The notes under the pieces were generated by a model. It saw only the letters and a program-made list of their open reading frames with translations. It did no database searches and had not been told where the DNA came from. DNA of 64,000 bases from Prauserella endophytica (GTDB taxonomy: Bacteria > Actinomycetota > Actinomycetes > Mycobacteriales > Pseudonocardiaceae), in the NCBI RefSeq assembly GCF_005146945.1, contig NZ_SWMS01000004.1, positions 178,305 to 242,304 on the forward strand, read 5' to 3'. This document shows positions 25,123 through 33,766 of the stretch, in pieces. The translations under genes were made by a program, and so were the position numbers. Position 1 is the stretch's first letter; every line of letters starts with the position of its first letter.

Positions 25123-25959
25123 GTGGGCAGTGGTGACGACGCACGGTACTGGCGGCATCCCGGCGTGGCCGGAGTGGACCTGCTCCGCGCGCGGTTCGTG
25201 CGGCACGCCTTCGCCCGGCACAGCCACGAGACGTTCGCGATCGGCGTCGTCGAGTCGGGAGCCGAGGAGCTGCGCATCGGCTCGGCCGTCGAGCGGGTCA
25301 CCACGGGCGGCACGGTGCTGCTCAACCCCGAGGTCGTGCACACCGGAGCGCCCGCCCACGCCGACGGCTGGACCTACCGCGTGCTGTACCTGCCGGTGGC
25401 CGAGCTGGTCTCGTTCACCGGCATCCGCGGCACGCCGGCGTTCACGGAACAGCTCACCTACGACCGCGACACGGCGGCCGCCGTGCTCGCCGCACACCGG
25501 GCCGCGGAGTCGCCGGACCGGCTCGCGGCGGGCACCCTGCTCGACCTGCTGCTCGCCCGGCTCTGGCACGCCCACGGCAGCCGGACTCCCACCGCCTCCC
25601 CGCGAGCCGGCCGCCGGGACGCCGAACTCGTCAGGCAGGTGCTGCTGGAGCGGATGGCCGGCCCGCCGCCGTTGGCGGAGCTGGCCGCCGAGTTCGGCAC
25701 CAGCCGGTTCGCGCTGCAGCGCGCGTTCCGGGCCCGTTTCGGGCTGCCGCCGCACGCCTACCTGAACCAGCACCGTGTCCGCACCGCGCGGAGCCTGCTC
25801 GCGCGCGGTGTCCCGCCCGCCGAGGTGGCCGTGACGGTCGGCTTCGTGGACCAGGCCCACCTTTCCCGGCACTTCACCCGGATCGTCGGCGTCCCGCCCG
25901 GCGCCTACGCGCGGGCGCACGAACGTACAAGCAGGGGGCGAAGGTCCCGCCTAGCGTGA
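25123..25959 (+). CDS. AraC-family transcriptional regulator
   Basis: The 278-residue protein has an N-terminal cupin ligand domain (RHAFARHSHETFAIGVVESG near residue 27, VLLNPEVVHTGAP near 65). The C-terminal double HTH lies at about 180-272 (LAELAAEFGTSRFALQRAFRA and VAVTVGFVDQAHLSRHFTRIVG). The start is GTG. It is divergent from the propeller-ceramidase operon by 88 bp and immediately followed by the decarboxylase gene. It may regulate either. Confidence 0.9.
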   Translation: MGSGDDARYWRHPGVAGVDLLRARFVRHAFARHSHETFAIGVVESGAEELRIGSAVERVTTGGTVLLNPEVVHTGAPAHADGWTYRVLYLPVAELVSFTGIRGTPAFTEQLTYDRDTAAAVLAAHRAAESPDRLAAGTLLDLLLARLWHAHGSRTPTASPRAGRRDAELVRQVLLERMAGPPPLAELAAEFGTSRFALQRAFRARFGLPPHAYLNQHRVRTARSLLARGVPPAEVAVTVGFVDQAHLSRHFTRIVGVPPGAYARAHERTSRGRRSRLA

Positions 25960-25964
25960 AGCCC

Positions 25965-27356
25965 ATGGATCCCTCCCGCGAGGACGTCGCCGCGATGATG
26001 GCGGCGGCAACATCGTTCGTCACCGAGTTCCTTGACGGGCTGCCGCACGCGCCCGCGTCCCACGTGACCGATGGGGACGTGCCCGCGTTGCTGGAACCTC
26101 CCGCGGAGCGGCCAGGCGAGCTGGGCGAGTTGCTCGCGACGTTCCGGGACGCGGCCGCGCACGCGGTCGAGACCGCGGGACCCGGCTACCTCGCCTACTT
26201 CCCCGCCGGCGGCCTGTTCAGCTCCGCGCTCGCCGAGCTGCTCGCGAACACCGTCAACCGCTACACCGGCGTCAGCTCGACGGCGCCCGCGCTCGTGGCG
26301 ATGGAACAGGGCGTGCTGCGCTGGCTGTGCGCGGAGTTCGGCCTCCCCGATGGCTCCGGCGGCATCGTCACCACCGGGGCGTCGATGGCGACCCTGTCGG
26401 CGCTCGTCGCCGCCCGCGAGCGGGTGCTCGGCGGACCCCTGCCCGCAGGGACGATCTACGTCACCGAGCACACCCACCACTGCGTCGCCAAGGCGGCGCA
26501 CCTGGCCGGGTTCACGCCTGAACAGCTGCGCACGGTGCCCACTTCGGACGGGCTGCGCATGGACCCCTCCGCCGCAGCGGAGGCGATCACGCGGGACCGC
26601 GCCGAGGGCCACGTGCCGTTCCTGCTCGTCGGCACCGCGGGGTCCACGAGCACGGGCACGATCGACCCGCTCGGCGCGCTCGCGGAGGTGGCCCTGCGGG
26701 AAGGGCTGTGGTTCCACGTCGACGCCGCATACGGCGGCGGCTTCCAGCTCACCGAGCGGGGCCGCGCGAAGCTCGCCGGGATCGAAAGGGCCGACTCGGT
26801 GACGCTCGACCCGCACAAGACGATGTTCCTGCCGTACGGCACCGGCGTGCTGCTCGTGCGTGCCGTGAGCGACCTGCGGGCCGCGCACTCCGCCGACGCC
26901 GACTACCTGCAGGACCTGCGCCGCGACCCGCTGCTGCCCGACTACGCCGACCTCGGCCCCGAGCTGACGCGCGAGTTCCGCGGCCTGCGGCTGTGGTTGC
27001 CGCTGCACCTGCACGGCGTCGCCGCGTTCCGCTCCGCGCTCGACGAGAAGCTCGACCTCGCGGCGTGGGCCCACCGCGAGCTGAGCCGGTTCGCCGAGGT
27101 GCCGACGGAGCCCGACCTCACCGTGCTCACCTTCCGGGTCCCCGGCGGTGACGACGCCGCCAACCGCCGAGCACTGGAGCGCATCAACGCGGGGAGACGG
27201 ATCTTCCTGTCCAGCACCAGGATCGGTGGCCGGTTCACGCCAAGGCTGTGTGTGCTGAGCCTGCGCACGCACCGTCCGCACGTCGAGGAGGCGATGCGCA
27301 TCATCCGCGACGCCGTGGTCAGCGCCTCCCGAGGAACTCCAGCAGCAGCGCCGTGA
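25965..27356 (+). CDS. Pyridoxal-phosphate decarboxylase (aromatic L-amino acid decarboxylase family)
   Basis: The 463-residue group II PLP decarboxylase has GYLAYFPAGGLFSSALAELLA near 75. The cofactor-stacking His is in TEHTHHCVAKAA near 170, and VDAAYGGGF near 255 holds the Asp that contacts the pyridine nitrogen. The PLP Lys is in TLDPHKTMFLPYG near 290. It should decarboxylate an aromatic amino acid; the substrate cannot be fixed from sequence. The ATG at 25965 is six bases after the AraC stop; a GTG at 25956 overlapping the stop is the alternative. Its 3-prime end overlaps the convergent hydrolase by 38 bp. Confidence 0.9.
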   Translation: MDPSREDVAAMMAAATSFVTEFLDGLPHAPASHVTDGDVPALLEPPAERPGELGELLATFRDAAAHAVETAGPGYLAYFPAGGLFSSALAELLANTVNRYTGVSSTAPALVAMEQGVLRWLCAEFGLPDGSGGIVTTGASMATLSALVAARERVLGGPLPAGTIYVTEHTHHCVAKAAHLAGFTPEQLRTVPTSDGLRMDPSAAAEAITRDRAEGHVPFLLVGTAGSTSTGTIDPLGALAEVALREGLWFHVDAAYGGGFQLTERGRAKLAGIERADSVTLDPHKTMFLPYGTGVLLVRAVSDLRAAHSADADYLQDLRRDPLLPDYADLGPELTREFRGLRLWLPLHLHGVAAFRSALDEKLDLAAWAHRELSRFAEVPTEPDLTVLTFRVPGGDDAANRRALERINAGRRIFLSSTRIGGRFTPRLCVLSLRTHRPHVEEAMRIIRDAVVSASRGTPAAAP

Positions 27357-28149
27357 ACGCCTCGGGCACCTCCTCGGGCACCCAGTGGGTCACGTCCTCC
27401 AGCATCTGGAACTCGTACGGCCCCGTGACCCACTGCTCGGTGTCGAGCGCGGCCGTCGAGCCGAACGCGACGTCCTCGGTGCCCCACACGTACAGCGCGG
27501 GAACGCCGACCTTGCCGATCCGTTCCGCCGGCCTGCCCGCGCGGTACCAGTTCAGCGCGGCCGTGAGCGCGCCCGGCTCGGAGAGCCTGCGGAGGTAGTC
27601 CTCGACCCGGTCCCTCGGCACCTTCCACTCGTACATCCGCCGCAGCGCCTCGGCGTTGCCCGCGAGCATGCGCTTCTCGGTGTCGCGGCTGCGCCAGTCG
27701 CGCATGTACTGCGAGCGCATGGCCTGGTCCTCGTCGCGCCGCAGCGCGTCGGCGAGCGCACCGGGATGCGGCGTGGCCACGGAGGTGATGCTGCGCAGGC
27801 GTTCGGGGTGCTTGTCGGCCGTCCACCACGCGACGGCGCCGCCCCAGTCGTGTCCCACGAGGTCGAACCGGCCCCAGCCGAGCGCGTCGGCGATCGCGAC
27901 GACGTCGCCGACGAGGTGCTCGATCGCGTATTCGGCGACGTCCTCCGGCCGCACACCGGGGGAGTATCCGCGCTGGTCGGGCGCCACGGCGCGGTAGCCC
28001 TCGCGGCCGAGCACGGCCACCTGGTGCTCCCACTGCACAGCCGCCTCGGGAAAGCCGTGCAGCAACAGGACCGGTCGCCCGTCCTCGGGACCCGCGGCGA
28101 GCGCGTCGAAGGAACCGGCGGGCGTGGGGATGCTCAGGTACTCGCTCAC
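27319..28149 (-). CDS. Alpha/beta hydrolase, epoxide hydrolase-like
   Basis: The 276-residue alpha/beta hydrolase has the oxyanion motif LLHGFPE near 30 and the nucleophile elbow GHDWGG near 99, with Asp as nucleophile as in epoxide hydrolases and haloalkane dehalogenases. A WGTEDVAFG acid region lies near 215, and the terminal catalytic His is in DVTHWVPEE near 254. The Asp nucleophile and FPE motif favour an epoxide hydrolase. Convergent overlap with the decarboxylase gene is unusual but small. A double family-1 palindrome lies just upstream. Confidence 0.88.
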   Translation of the reverse strand: MSEYLSIPTPAGSFDALAAGPEDGRPVLLLHGFPEAAVQWEHQVAVLGREGYRAVAPDQRGYSPGVRPEDVAEYAIEHLVGDVVAIADALGWGRFDLVGHDWGGAVAWWTADKHPERLRSITSVATPHPGALADALRRDEDQAMRSQYMRDWRSRDTEKRMLAGNAEALRRMYEWKVPRDRVEDYLRRLSEPGALTAALNWYRAGRPAERIGKVGVPALYVWGTEDVAFGSTAALDTEQWVTGPYEFQMLEDVTHWVPEEVPEAFTALLLEFLGRR

Positions 28150-28188
28150 GGAAGGAGCCTAGCCAGCCGGATTCGGCCCCCTCTATCC

Positions 28189-28271
28189 GCAGTGAAGGCC
28201 ACCTTCACTGCGTTGAGCGCAGGCAAGGTGGCCTTCACTGCGTTGAGCGCAGGCAGGGTGGCCTTCACTGC
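28189..28271. repeat. Tandem family-1 palindromic repeat (one full copy plus one extra half)
   Basis: GCAGTGAAGGCCACCTTCACTGC is followed by GTTGAGCGCAGGCAAGGTGGCCTTCACTGC and then the same unit again with AGGGTGG. This is the only place in the window where the right half is tandemly repeated. It lies between tmsB (stop 28292) and the hydrolase start (28149), so it could terminate tmsAB transcription. Confidence 0.85.
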
Positions 28272-28291
28272 GGTCGGGCGGTCCCCCGCGG

Positions 28292-29563
28292 TCACACGCC
28301 CCAGTCGGGGCGCAGGGGCATCGCGGCGTCGCCGTTCGCGGCTACCTTCACGCCAAGCACCTGCTGCAGCTCGATCTTGTGCCGCTCGAAGCCCAGCCGC
28401 GACGCTGCCATGTACAGCGCCCACACCCGCGCCCTGCGCACGCCTGCCTCCTGCACCGCCTCGGACCAGTTCGCGTCGAGGTTGGCGCACCAGGCCGCGA
28501 GCGTGCGCGCGTAGTGCTCGCGCAGGTTCTCCGAATGCCGCACCTCGAACCCGTGGTCCTGCATCGCCGAGATGATCGTGCCCACGCCCTCCAGTTCGCC
28601 GTCGGGGAACACGTAGCGGTCGATGAACGGCCCCGTGTGCGCGGGCTCCCTGGTGGTCGGCCGCGTGATGCAGTGGTTCAGCAGGCGCCCGCCTTCGCGC
28701 AGTTTCGAATGCAGGAACCGGAAGTACGACGGCAGGTTGCGGGCCCCGATGTGCTCGGTGAGCCCGATGGAGGACACCGCGTCGAAGCCGCCCTCTGCCA
28801 CGTCGCGGTAGTCGAGGTGCCGGACCTCGGCCCGGTCGGCGAGACCGCGCGCGACGATGTTCTTCTGCCCCCACTGCGCCTGCTCGCGCGACAGCGTGAC
28901 CCCGATCGCCCGCACCCCGTAGTGCTCGGCGGCGTGCGCCACCATGCCGCCCCAGCCACAGCCCACGTCGAGCAGCCGCATCCCCGGTTCCAGGGCGAGC
29001 TTGCGGCACACCAGGTCGAACTTGTGGAACTGCGCCTCCTCCAGCGTCGAGTCCTCCTCGGGGTAGCACGCACACGTGTAGGCCATCGAGGGACCGAGCA
29101 CGAGCTCGTAGAAGTGGTTCGACACGTCGTAGTGCTGCGAGATCGCCGCGCTGTCCCGGGACTTCGAATGCCGCAGCCCGCGCAGGCCGCGCTTGACCCT
29201 GCCGGGCGCCTCCTCGGCGGGCACGGGCACCGAACGCAGGAAGCGCGTGCCGAGCCTGCGCATGATCCACAGCTTGTCGGCGATGCTGAGCCCGTCGATC
29301 ACGGCGGTCAGCGCACGCAGCACGGTGTAGAGGTCGCCGTGGACGTCGAGGTGCCCGGTGACGTACGCGCGGGCGAGGCCGAGCTCGCCCGGTGCGGAGA
29401 AGACGTAGCTGAGCGCCGTCGGCGAGCGCACGTCGATCCGGTGGGGCGAGCCGGGATCGCCGACGACGCTGCCGTCGTAGAGCGTGATGGCCACGTGCTC
29501 GCCCGCGGTGAGGAGCCGTCCGAACACCTCACCGAGTTCTCCATGTGCCATTGCTGCTTTCAC
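28292..29563 (-). CDS. tmsB: SAM-dependent fatty acid methyltransferase for 10-methyl branched acids (TmsB/BfaB-like)
   Basis: The 423-residue protein belongs to the cyclopropane fatty acid synthase family. It has SQHYDVSNHFYELVLGPSMA near 142, the SAM motif LLDVGCGWGGM near 197, and a C-terminal substrate-lid region. In tuberculostearic acid synthesis a methyltransferase of this type adds a methylene at the oleoyl double bond, and a partner FAD protein reduces it to a 10-methyl group. The four-base overlap with that partner (29560-30948) makes tmsB more likely than a plain cfa gene. The product would be 10-methyl branched membrane lipid. Confidence 0.85.
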   Translation of the reverse strand: MKAAMAHGELGEVFGRLLTAGEHVAITLYDGSVVGDPGSPHRIDVRSPTALSYVFSAPGELGLARAYVTGHLDVHGDLYTVLRALTAVIDGLSIADKLWIMRRLGTRFLRSVPVPAEEAPGRVKRGLRGLRHSKSRDSAAISQHYDVSNHFYELVLGPSMAYTCACYPEEDSTLEEAQFHKFDLVCRKLALEPGMRLLDVGCGWGGMVAHAAEHYGVRAIGVTLSREQAQWGQKNIVARGLADRAEVRHLDYRDVAEGGFDAVSSIGLTEHIGARNLPSYFRFLHSKLREGGRLLNHCITRPTTREPAHTGPFIDRYVFPDGELEGVGTIISAMQDHGFEVRHSENLREHYARTLAAWCANLDANWSEAVQEAGVRRARVWALYMAASRLGFERHKIELQQVLGVKVAANGDAAMPLRPDWGV

Positions 29564-30948
29564 CTCGCTCTAACGCACTTGTCGTAAAGGTCTAGCAACC
29601 TCCGCGCGGGGTCGTATCGCCGTTTCAGCGCGTGATAGGCCGTTCCGTTGTAGAGCCGCCAGAACGTGTCCTCGTCGCAGAAGCTTTCGGAGTACAGCGA
29701 CTTCCGCCCGCCGAGCTCGGTCACCTTCTGCTCGATGAGCCGGTTGTGCGTGCCGTCCGGCTCGCCCGGCTCCAGCGGGACCGTTGCCCAGAAACCGAAG
29801 TTGACGTAGAGCGCTTTCGGGTCCAGTTCGTACAGTGGCCAGGTGCGGTCCGGGTCCCGCTGCCGCACCGGGCACACCCACACCGGGCTGATCGGTATCT
29901 CGCGGTGGAAGAAGTCGAGGAACGCCGCCGCCCGGTCCACCGGAACCTCGATGTCCTGCACCACGGACTCGCGTTCCGGTTTGCCCAGTGCGCGCTCGAA
30001 CCGGGAGAGCAGGCCGTGCCGCCGCTCGAACGCCACGACCTTCCAGTACACGTCGGAGCGCAGCAGCTTCGGTCCCACCAGCAGGCGGACGAGCCGGTTC
30101 TGCACCCCCAGCGCGCGCGAGCACCAGAACCAGTCGGTGTCCCAGCGCCACAGGTAGTCCCGCACCGGGAGGTGGTCGACGGTGCGCTCCCTGATGGACC
30201 TGTAGTAGATGTCCAGCCACGTGTAGTCGCTGGTCTCTGGTGCCTCGCCGGTGAACGTCGCGAGCGTCAGGTACAGCTCGTCGGGTCCGAAGATCGTCCC
30301 GTCGACGAAGTCGGCCTCGCGTTCGCGACACGCGCGCTCCAGCGCCGCGAAGTACCGCGCGGGATCGGTGTAGCGGACGTGTTCGAGCCGGACGTAGGGC
30401 CGCACCGGTTCCAGCTCGATGCGCAGGCGCAGCGCGTAGCCGAGCGTGCCGTAGGAGTTGGGGAAGCCGAAGAACAGCTCGCTGTGCTCGTTTTCGGGCC
30501 GGGCGAGCACGATCTCGCCGTCGCCGGTGAGCAGGTCCATCTCCAGCACCGACTCGTGCGGCATGCCGTTTCGGAACGACGACGACTCGATGCCCAGCCC
30601 GGTGACCGCGCCGCCGAGCGTGATGGTCTTGAGCTGCGGCACGACCAGCGGCATCAGCCCGTGTGGGAGGGTCGCGTCCACGAGCTGCTCGTAGGTGACC
30701 ATGCCCTCGACGTCGGCCGTGCGCGCCACCGGATCCACCGACAGCACGTGGTTGAAATCGGAGACGTCCAGCCCGGAGGAGGTGTCGGCGCGCGGCCGGA
30801 AGAGGTTCGACGTGCGTTTCGCCAGCCGCACCGGGGCGCCCTCGGGCAGTGCGGCGAGCTGCTCCCGCAGCCGCGCCACCCTCGCCGCGTACCCCTCAGC
30901 CGTGGCCGTGCTCCCGCTTCCCCCGCCGCTTCGCAACATGCAACCCAT
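29560..30948 (-). CDS. tmsA: FAD-binding oxidoreductase of 10-methyl fatty acid synthesis (TmsA/BfaA-like)
   Basis: The 462-residue protein has a PCMH-type FAD-binding N-terminal half: DVSDFNHVLSVDPVARTADVEGMV near 60, then VPQLKTITLGGAVTGLGIESS near 103. A DWARF/BfaA-like C-terminal half ends in LKRRYDPARRLLDLYDKCVR. It is predicted to reduce the methylene intermediate made by the adjacent methyltransferase. Gene order and stop-start overlap match known tmsA/tmsB or bfaA/bfaB pairs of actinobacteria. ATGs at 30948 and 30939 are both possible, and neither has a good ribosome site. Confidence 0.85.
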   Translation of the reverse strand: MGCMLRSGGGSGSTATAEGYAARVARLREQLAALPEGAPVRLAKRTSNLFRPRADTSSGLDVSDFNHVLSVDPVARTADVEGMVTYEQLVDATLPHGLMPLVVPQLKTITLGGAVTGLGIESSSFRNGMPHESVLEMDLLTGDGEIVLARPENEHSELFFGFPNSYGTLGYALRLRIELEPVRPYVRLEHVRYTDPARYFAALERACREREADFVDGTIFGPDELYLTLATFTGEAPETSDYTWLDIYYRSIRERTVDHLPVRDYLWRWDTDWFWCSRALGVQNRLVRLLVGPKLLRSDVYWKVVAFERRHGLLSRFERALGKPERESVVQDIEVPVDRAAAFLDFFHREIPISPVWVCPVRQRDPDRTWPLYELDPKALYVNFGFWATVPLEPGEPDGTHNRLIEQKVTELGGRKSLYSESFCDEDTFWRLYNGTAYHALKRRYDPARRLLDLYDKCVRAR

Positions 30949-31080
30949 GATCGCGCTGTCCCGGCCGCGCTGCCAGGGTCCGCTGTGGGTTTGCCTACGG
31001 TCAGGCGAAAACGCAGGTCAGACGGGTTGACCCAAATGGCCTATTCGCGGTAAGAGGCGCTGCGCGCCGCTGTGTTCGTC

Positions 31081-31107
31081 AACGCGGGCATGGTGGCCTT
31101 CACTGCG
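31081..31107. repeat. Partial family-1 palindromic repeat
   Basis: AACGCGGGCATGGTGGCCTTCACTGCG is the right half of the family-1 element. It lies in the 218-bp gap between the tmsA start (30948) and the cytokinin-dehydrogenase-like stop (31167). The remaining bases of that gap show no other recognisable structure. Confidence 0.75.
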
Positions 31108-31166
31108 GCTGAGGTGTCCCGGCAACGCCGCCCTCGACGGCCTCGAGCGCGTCGTCGTGCCCGCGC

Positions 31167-32543
31167 TCATGCGTCCGGACCCCCGAAAACGCCCTGACCG
31201 ACCGTCAGCACGCCCTTCGGGTCGTACCGCTTCTTGGCGGCCTCCAGCTTCTCCCACTCGTCGCCGAAGTGGTCCTTCCAGTCCTTCTCCGTCATCGGCA
31301 GCGTGTTGGCCGGGTACACCGTGCCGCCGAGCGCCTTGACCCGCTCGTACAGGCCGGTGTTGAGCTGGATCATCCTCGCCACGCCCGCCGGGTCGTACGG
31401 CTTGCCCGTGCGCAGCAGTGCGAACAGCCACACGAGGTCCCTCGACGGCACACGGACCAGCGGTGTCGACAGCCGCTCCCTGCGCACCGGGTAGAGCATC
31501 ACGAGGCCCGAGTCGCCGAGGTCCTCGCCGCCCGTCTCGGCGAGCGTGTCGGCCACCACGGCCTCCACCTCGTCATCGGGCACGAACACGTTGAGCCACG
31601 GGTGCGGGTGGAACCAGCTGCCCTCCTCGCGCAGCACCGCTTCGCCGTCGGCCATCCGGTCGAGGAACTCGTGATAGGTCGAGTCCTCCACCTCGGCGGT
31701 CTCGCGCGAGAACGACAGGTCCCCGAGCAGTGCCTCCTCGTCGGGCTGGTCCGGCAGCGAGAAGTACGACGCTGCCTCCAGCAGGTACAGCCACTCGCCG
31801 GTCTCGTCGTCGAGCAGGAGCTGGCCCTCCACGTAGTCGAAGCGGCCGTCGGTGACCGTGGTGCGCTGGTCGGCGAGGAAGTCGCCGAGCGTGTCGTAGT
31901 ACAGCTTCCAGCGGCGCGCCCGCTGCTTGGCGGGCTGCAGCCGGATCGTGGCGCGAGTGACGATCCCGCACTGGCCGAGCCCGGCGCGCACGGCGTCGAA
32001 CAGCTCGCCGTTCTCGTCCGCCGAGCAGCGCACGAGCGCGCCCTCGCCGGTGACGACGTCGAGCTCGGTGACCGTGTCGGTCTGCATGCCGTGGTGGTGG
32101 GTCGCGCCGCCGATGCCGCCGACGGCGAGCGTGCCGCCGACCGTCAGCTCCAGGTAGTCCGTGAGCACCGGCGGGGTGAGCCCGCGCGGCAGGCTCGCGC
32201 CGAGCACCTGCTGCCAGCGGGCTCCGGCGTCGACCACCAGCCGATTGCCGGTGCCGGCGTGCACGGTGGCGAGGCTCGTCATGTCGAGCACGATGCCGCC
32301 GGCCGCCTGGCCCTGCCCGAACGGCGAGTGACCAGCCCCTCTCGCCGCGACCGGAACACCCCTCTCCGCGGCGAACCCGACGACGGCCGCGACGTCCGCC
32401 GGGCTTCCCGGTCGGACCACGACGCGGGGCCGTGCCTGGACGATGTGCCCCCAGTCCCGGGCCGCGGCAGCCAAGCTCGCGTCGCCGTCGAGGACGTCGC
32501 CGTCGAGCGCGGGCAGGTCGGCGTGATCGAACGCTTCCGGCAT
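31167..32543 (-). CDS. Cytokinin dehydrogenase-like FAD oxidase
   Basis: The 458-residue flavoprotein has a FAD-binding_4 (PCMH) domain. The GHS motif in RGAGHSPFGQGQA (near residue 63) is where plant cytokinin dehydrogenases attach FAD to His. The block LTDYLELTVGGTLAVGGIGG near 118 closely matches plant CKX and keeps the Asp of the DYL motif. The C-terminal DWKDHFGDEWEKLEAAKKRY and DPKGVLTVGQGVF are characteristic of the cytokinin-binding domain. It would cleave N6-isoprenoid side chains from adenines. No signal peptide is seen, so it would act in the cytosol. The start was chosen at the ATG at 32543, divergent from the PPOX gene. Confidence 0.83.
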   Translation of the reverse strand: MPEAFDHADLPALDGDVLDGDASLAAAARDWGHIVQARPRVVVRPGSPADVAAVVGFAAERGVPVAARGAGHSPFGQGQAAGGIVLDMTSLATVHAGTGNRLVVDAGARWQQVLGASLPRGLTPPVLTDYLELTVGGTLAVGGIGGATHHHGMQTDTVTELDVVTGEGALVRCSADENGELFDAVRAGLGQCGIVTRATIRLQPAKQRARRWKLYYDTLGDFLADQRTTVTDGRFDYVEGQLLLDDETGEWLYLLEAASYFSLPDQPDEEALLGDLSFSRETAEVEDSTYHEFLDRMADGEAVLREEGSWFHPHPWLNVFVPDDEVEAVVADTLAETGGEDLGDSGLVMLYPVRRERLSTPLVRVPSRDLVWLFALLRTGKPYDPAGVARMIQLNTGLYERVKALGGTVYPANTLPMTEKDWKDHFGDEWEKLEAAKKRYDPKGVLTVGQGVFGGPDA

Positions 32544-32574
32544 CTGCCGGACTCTAGCGGCTAGCCTGGCGCAC

Positions 32575-33012
32575 ATGGCAGGAGACGTGCTCCCGGCCGA
32601 GGGGGAACCGTTCGGCGACCGGGTCCGCCGCAGGCTGCGGGACGAGGCGATCATCTGGCTCACCACCGTCGGCGCGGACGGCACGCCGCAGCCCAACCCG
32701 GTGTGGTTCCTGTGGGAGGGCGGCGAGGTGCTGGTCTACACCCGCCCCGATGCCTACCGGCTCGCCCACATCCGCCGCCGTCCCCGGGTCGGCCTGCACT
32801 TCGACAGCGACGGCACGGGCGGCGACATCATCGTGCTGAAGGGCACCGCGCGGATCGACGAGCGCCTGCCGCCGGCCGCGGAAACCCCCGCCTTCCGGGA
32901 GAAGTACGGCCAGGGCATGGTCACCGTCAGCGGCAGCGCCGAGAAGTTCAGCGCCGACTACTCCGTCGCGCTGCGGGTCCGCGTCGAGCGCGTGCGCGGC
33001 TTCCTGACCTGA
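32575..33012 (+). CDS. PPOX-class F420- or FMN-dependent oxidoreductase
   Basis: The 145-residue split-barrel protein has IIWLTTVGADGTPQPNPVWF near 25-44, LVYTRPDAYRLAHIRRRPRV near 55, and a C-terminal YSVALRVRVERVRGF. This pattern fits the actinobacterial TIGR03667/Rv3369-type family that binds F420 or flavin. The small-molecule substrate is unknown. It lies in a 31-bp divergent arrangement with the cytokinin-dehydrogenase-like gene and is convergent with the TetR gene. Confidence 0.85.
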   Translation: MAGDVLPAEGEPFGDRVRRRLRDEAIIWLTTVGADGTPQPNPVWFLWEGGEVLVYTRPDAYRLAHIRRRPRVGLHFDSDGTGGDIIVLKGTARIDERLPPAAETPAFREKYGQGMVTVSGSAEKFSADYSVALRVRVERVRGFLT

Positions 33013-33030
33013 CCCCCGCTCGATTCCACG

Positions 33031-33045
33031 TCTGGCCTTCACTGC
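33031..33045. repeat. Truncated family-1 repeat supplying the TetR stop codon
   Basis: TCTGGCCTTCACTGC is a truncated end of the family-1 palindrome between convergent genes. Read on the minus strand it gives CAG-TGA, the last codons of the TetR gene, as in the tautomerase-YHS gene at 5660. Confidence 0.65.
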
Positions 33046-33617
33046 GGTAACCGAGTCCAGCTCTCGCGCAGACCGCGGAGCAGTGCGCGGATGGCCGACG
33101 CCGGGTCGAAGGCGGGGTCCGGGCTGAGGCACTGGTGGGCGAGCAGGCCGTCGAGCAGGGACATGACGGTCCACAGGTCACGTTCGGGGTGCGGGGAGCC
33201 GAGCGCACGGAACCAGTCCGCCGCCCAGGACTCGATCCGCCCCTGCTGCACCGCGACCTGCTCGCGCAGTCCGCCGTGGAAGGCCGCCTCGGCGAGCAGG
33301 GCGTGCCGCGCGAGCGTGACCACCCGTGCGGGGCCGGTCAGCTCCAGTGCGAGCTCGCCCACCACGTCGGCGAAGACGTCGATCTCCACCGCGCCGGTCA
33401 GCTCGGCCGCGACACGCTCCCAGCTGCGCGTCTCCAGCTCCCGCAGGCGTTCCAGGACGCCGGCCAGCAGCGCGTCCCGCGTGCGGAAGTGGTTGGAAGC
33501 CGTTCCGGATGGCACCCCGGCCTCCGCGTCCACCGCGCGGTGGGTCAGCTGCCGGGTGCCCTGCGTGCCGAGCACCCGGATCGCCGCGTCGAGGACCTGT
33601 TCCCGCCTGCCTGTCAT
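33039..33617 (-). CDS. TetR-family transcriptional regulator
   Basis: The 192-residue protein has an N-terminal HTH (LTHRAVDAEAGVPSGTASNHF near 25-45) and a C-terminal ligand domain with LLDGLLAHQCL near 152. Start at the ATG at 33617, which shares its A with the TGA of a small upstream frame (33617-33766; see that entry). Its last codons come from a family-1 repeat. The target is unknown; the PPOX gene and the small upstream frame are candidates. Confidence 0.88.
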   Translation of the reverse strand: MTGRREQVLDAAIRVLGTQGTRQLTHRAVDAEAGVPSGTASNHFRTRDALLAGVLERLRELETRSWERVAAELTGAVEIDVFADVVGELALELTGPARVVTLARHALLAEAAFHGGLREQVAVQQGRIESWAADWFRALGSPHPERDLWTVMSLLDGLLAHQCLSPDPAFDPASAIRALLRGLRESWTRLPQ

Positions 33618-33766
33618 CACGACGACAGTAACGGGGCGTCGCTCACCGCCGCGTCGACGCACGCCTCCGCGGTGCGGCGGCACGAGTTGCCGCAGCCGCC
33701 CGCGTTGCGCTTCGTGTCCGCGCGGGCGTCCCGGGCGGGAGTCACCACCTCGCTCGAGCAGGACAC
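33617..33766 (-). CDS. Candidate Cys-rich small protein coupled to TetR
   Basis: This is a possible 49-residue frame (GTG start at 33766) with four Cys, including GGCGNSCRRTAEAC near residues 23-36. Its TGA overlaps the TetR ATG as TGATG, a typical translational-coupling arrangement. I see no Shine-Dalgarno, and a second GTG seven codons later is an alternative start. It does not match a family I recognise. The call rests on the overlap and the clustered Cys pattern, so it is tentative. The rest of the 309-bp gap (33618-33926) otherwise holds only the promoter area of the next small gene. Confidence 0.3.
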   Translation of the reverse strand: MSCSSEVVTPARDARADTKRNAGGCGNSCRRTAEACVDAAVSDAPLLSS

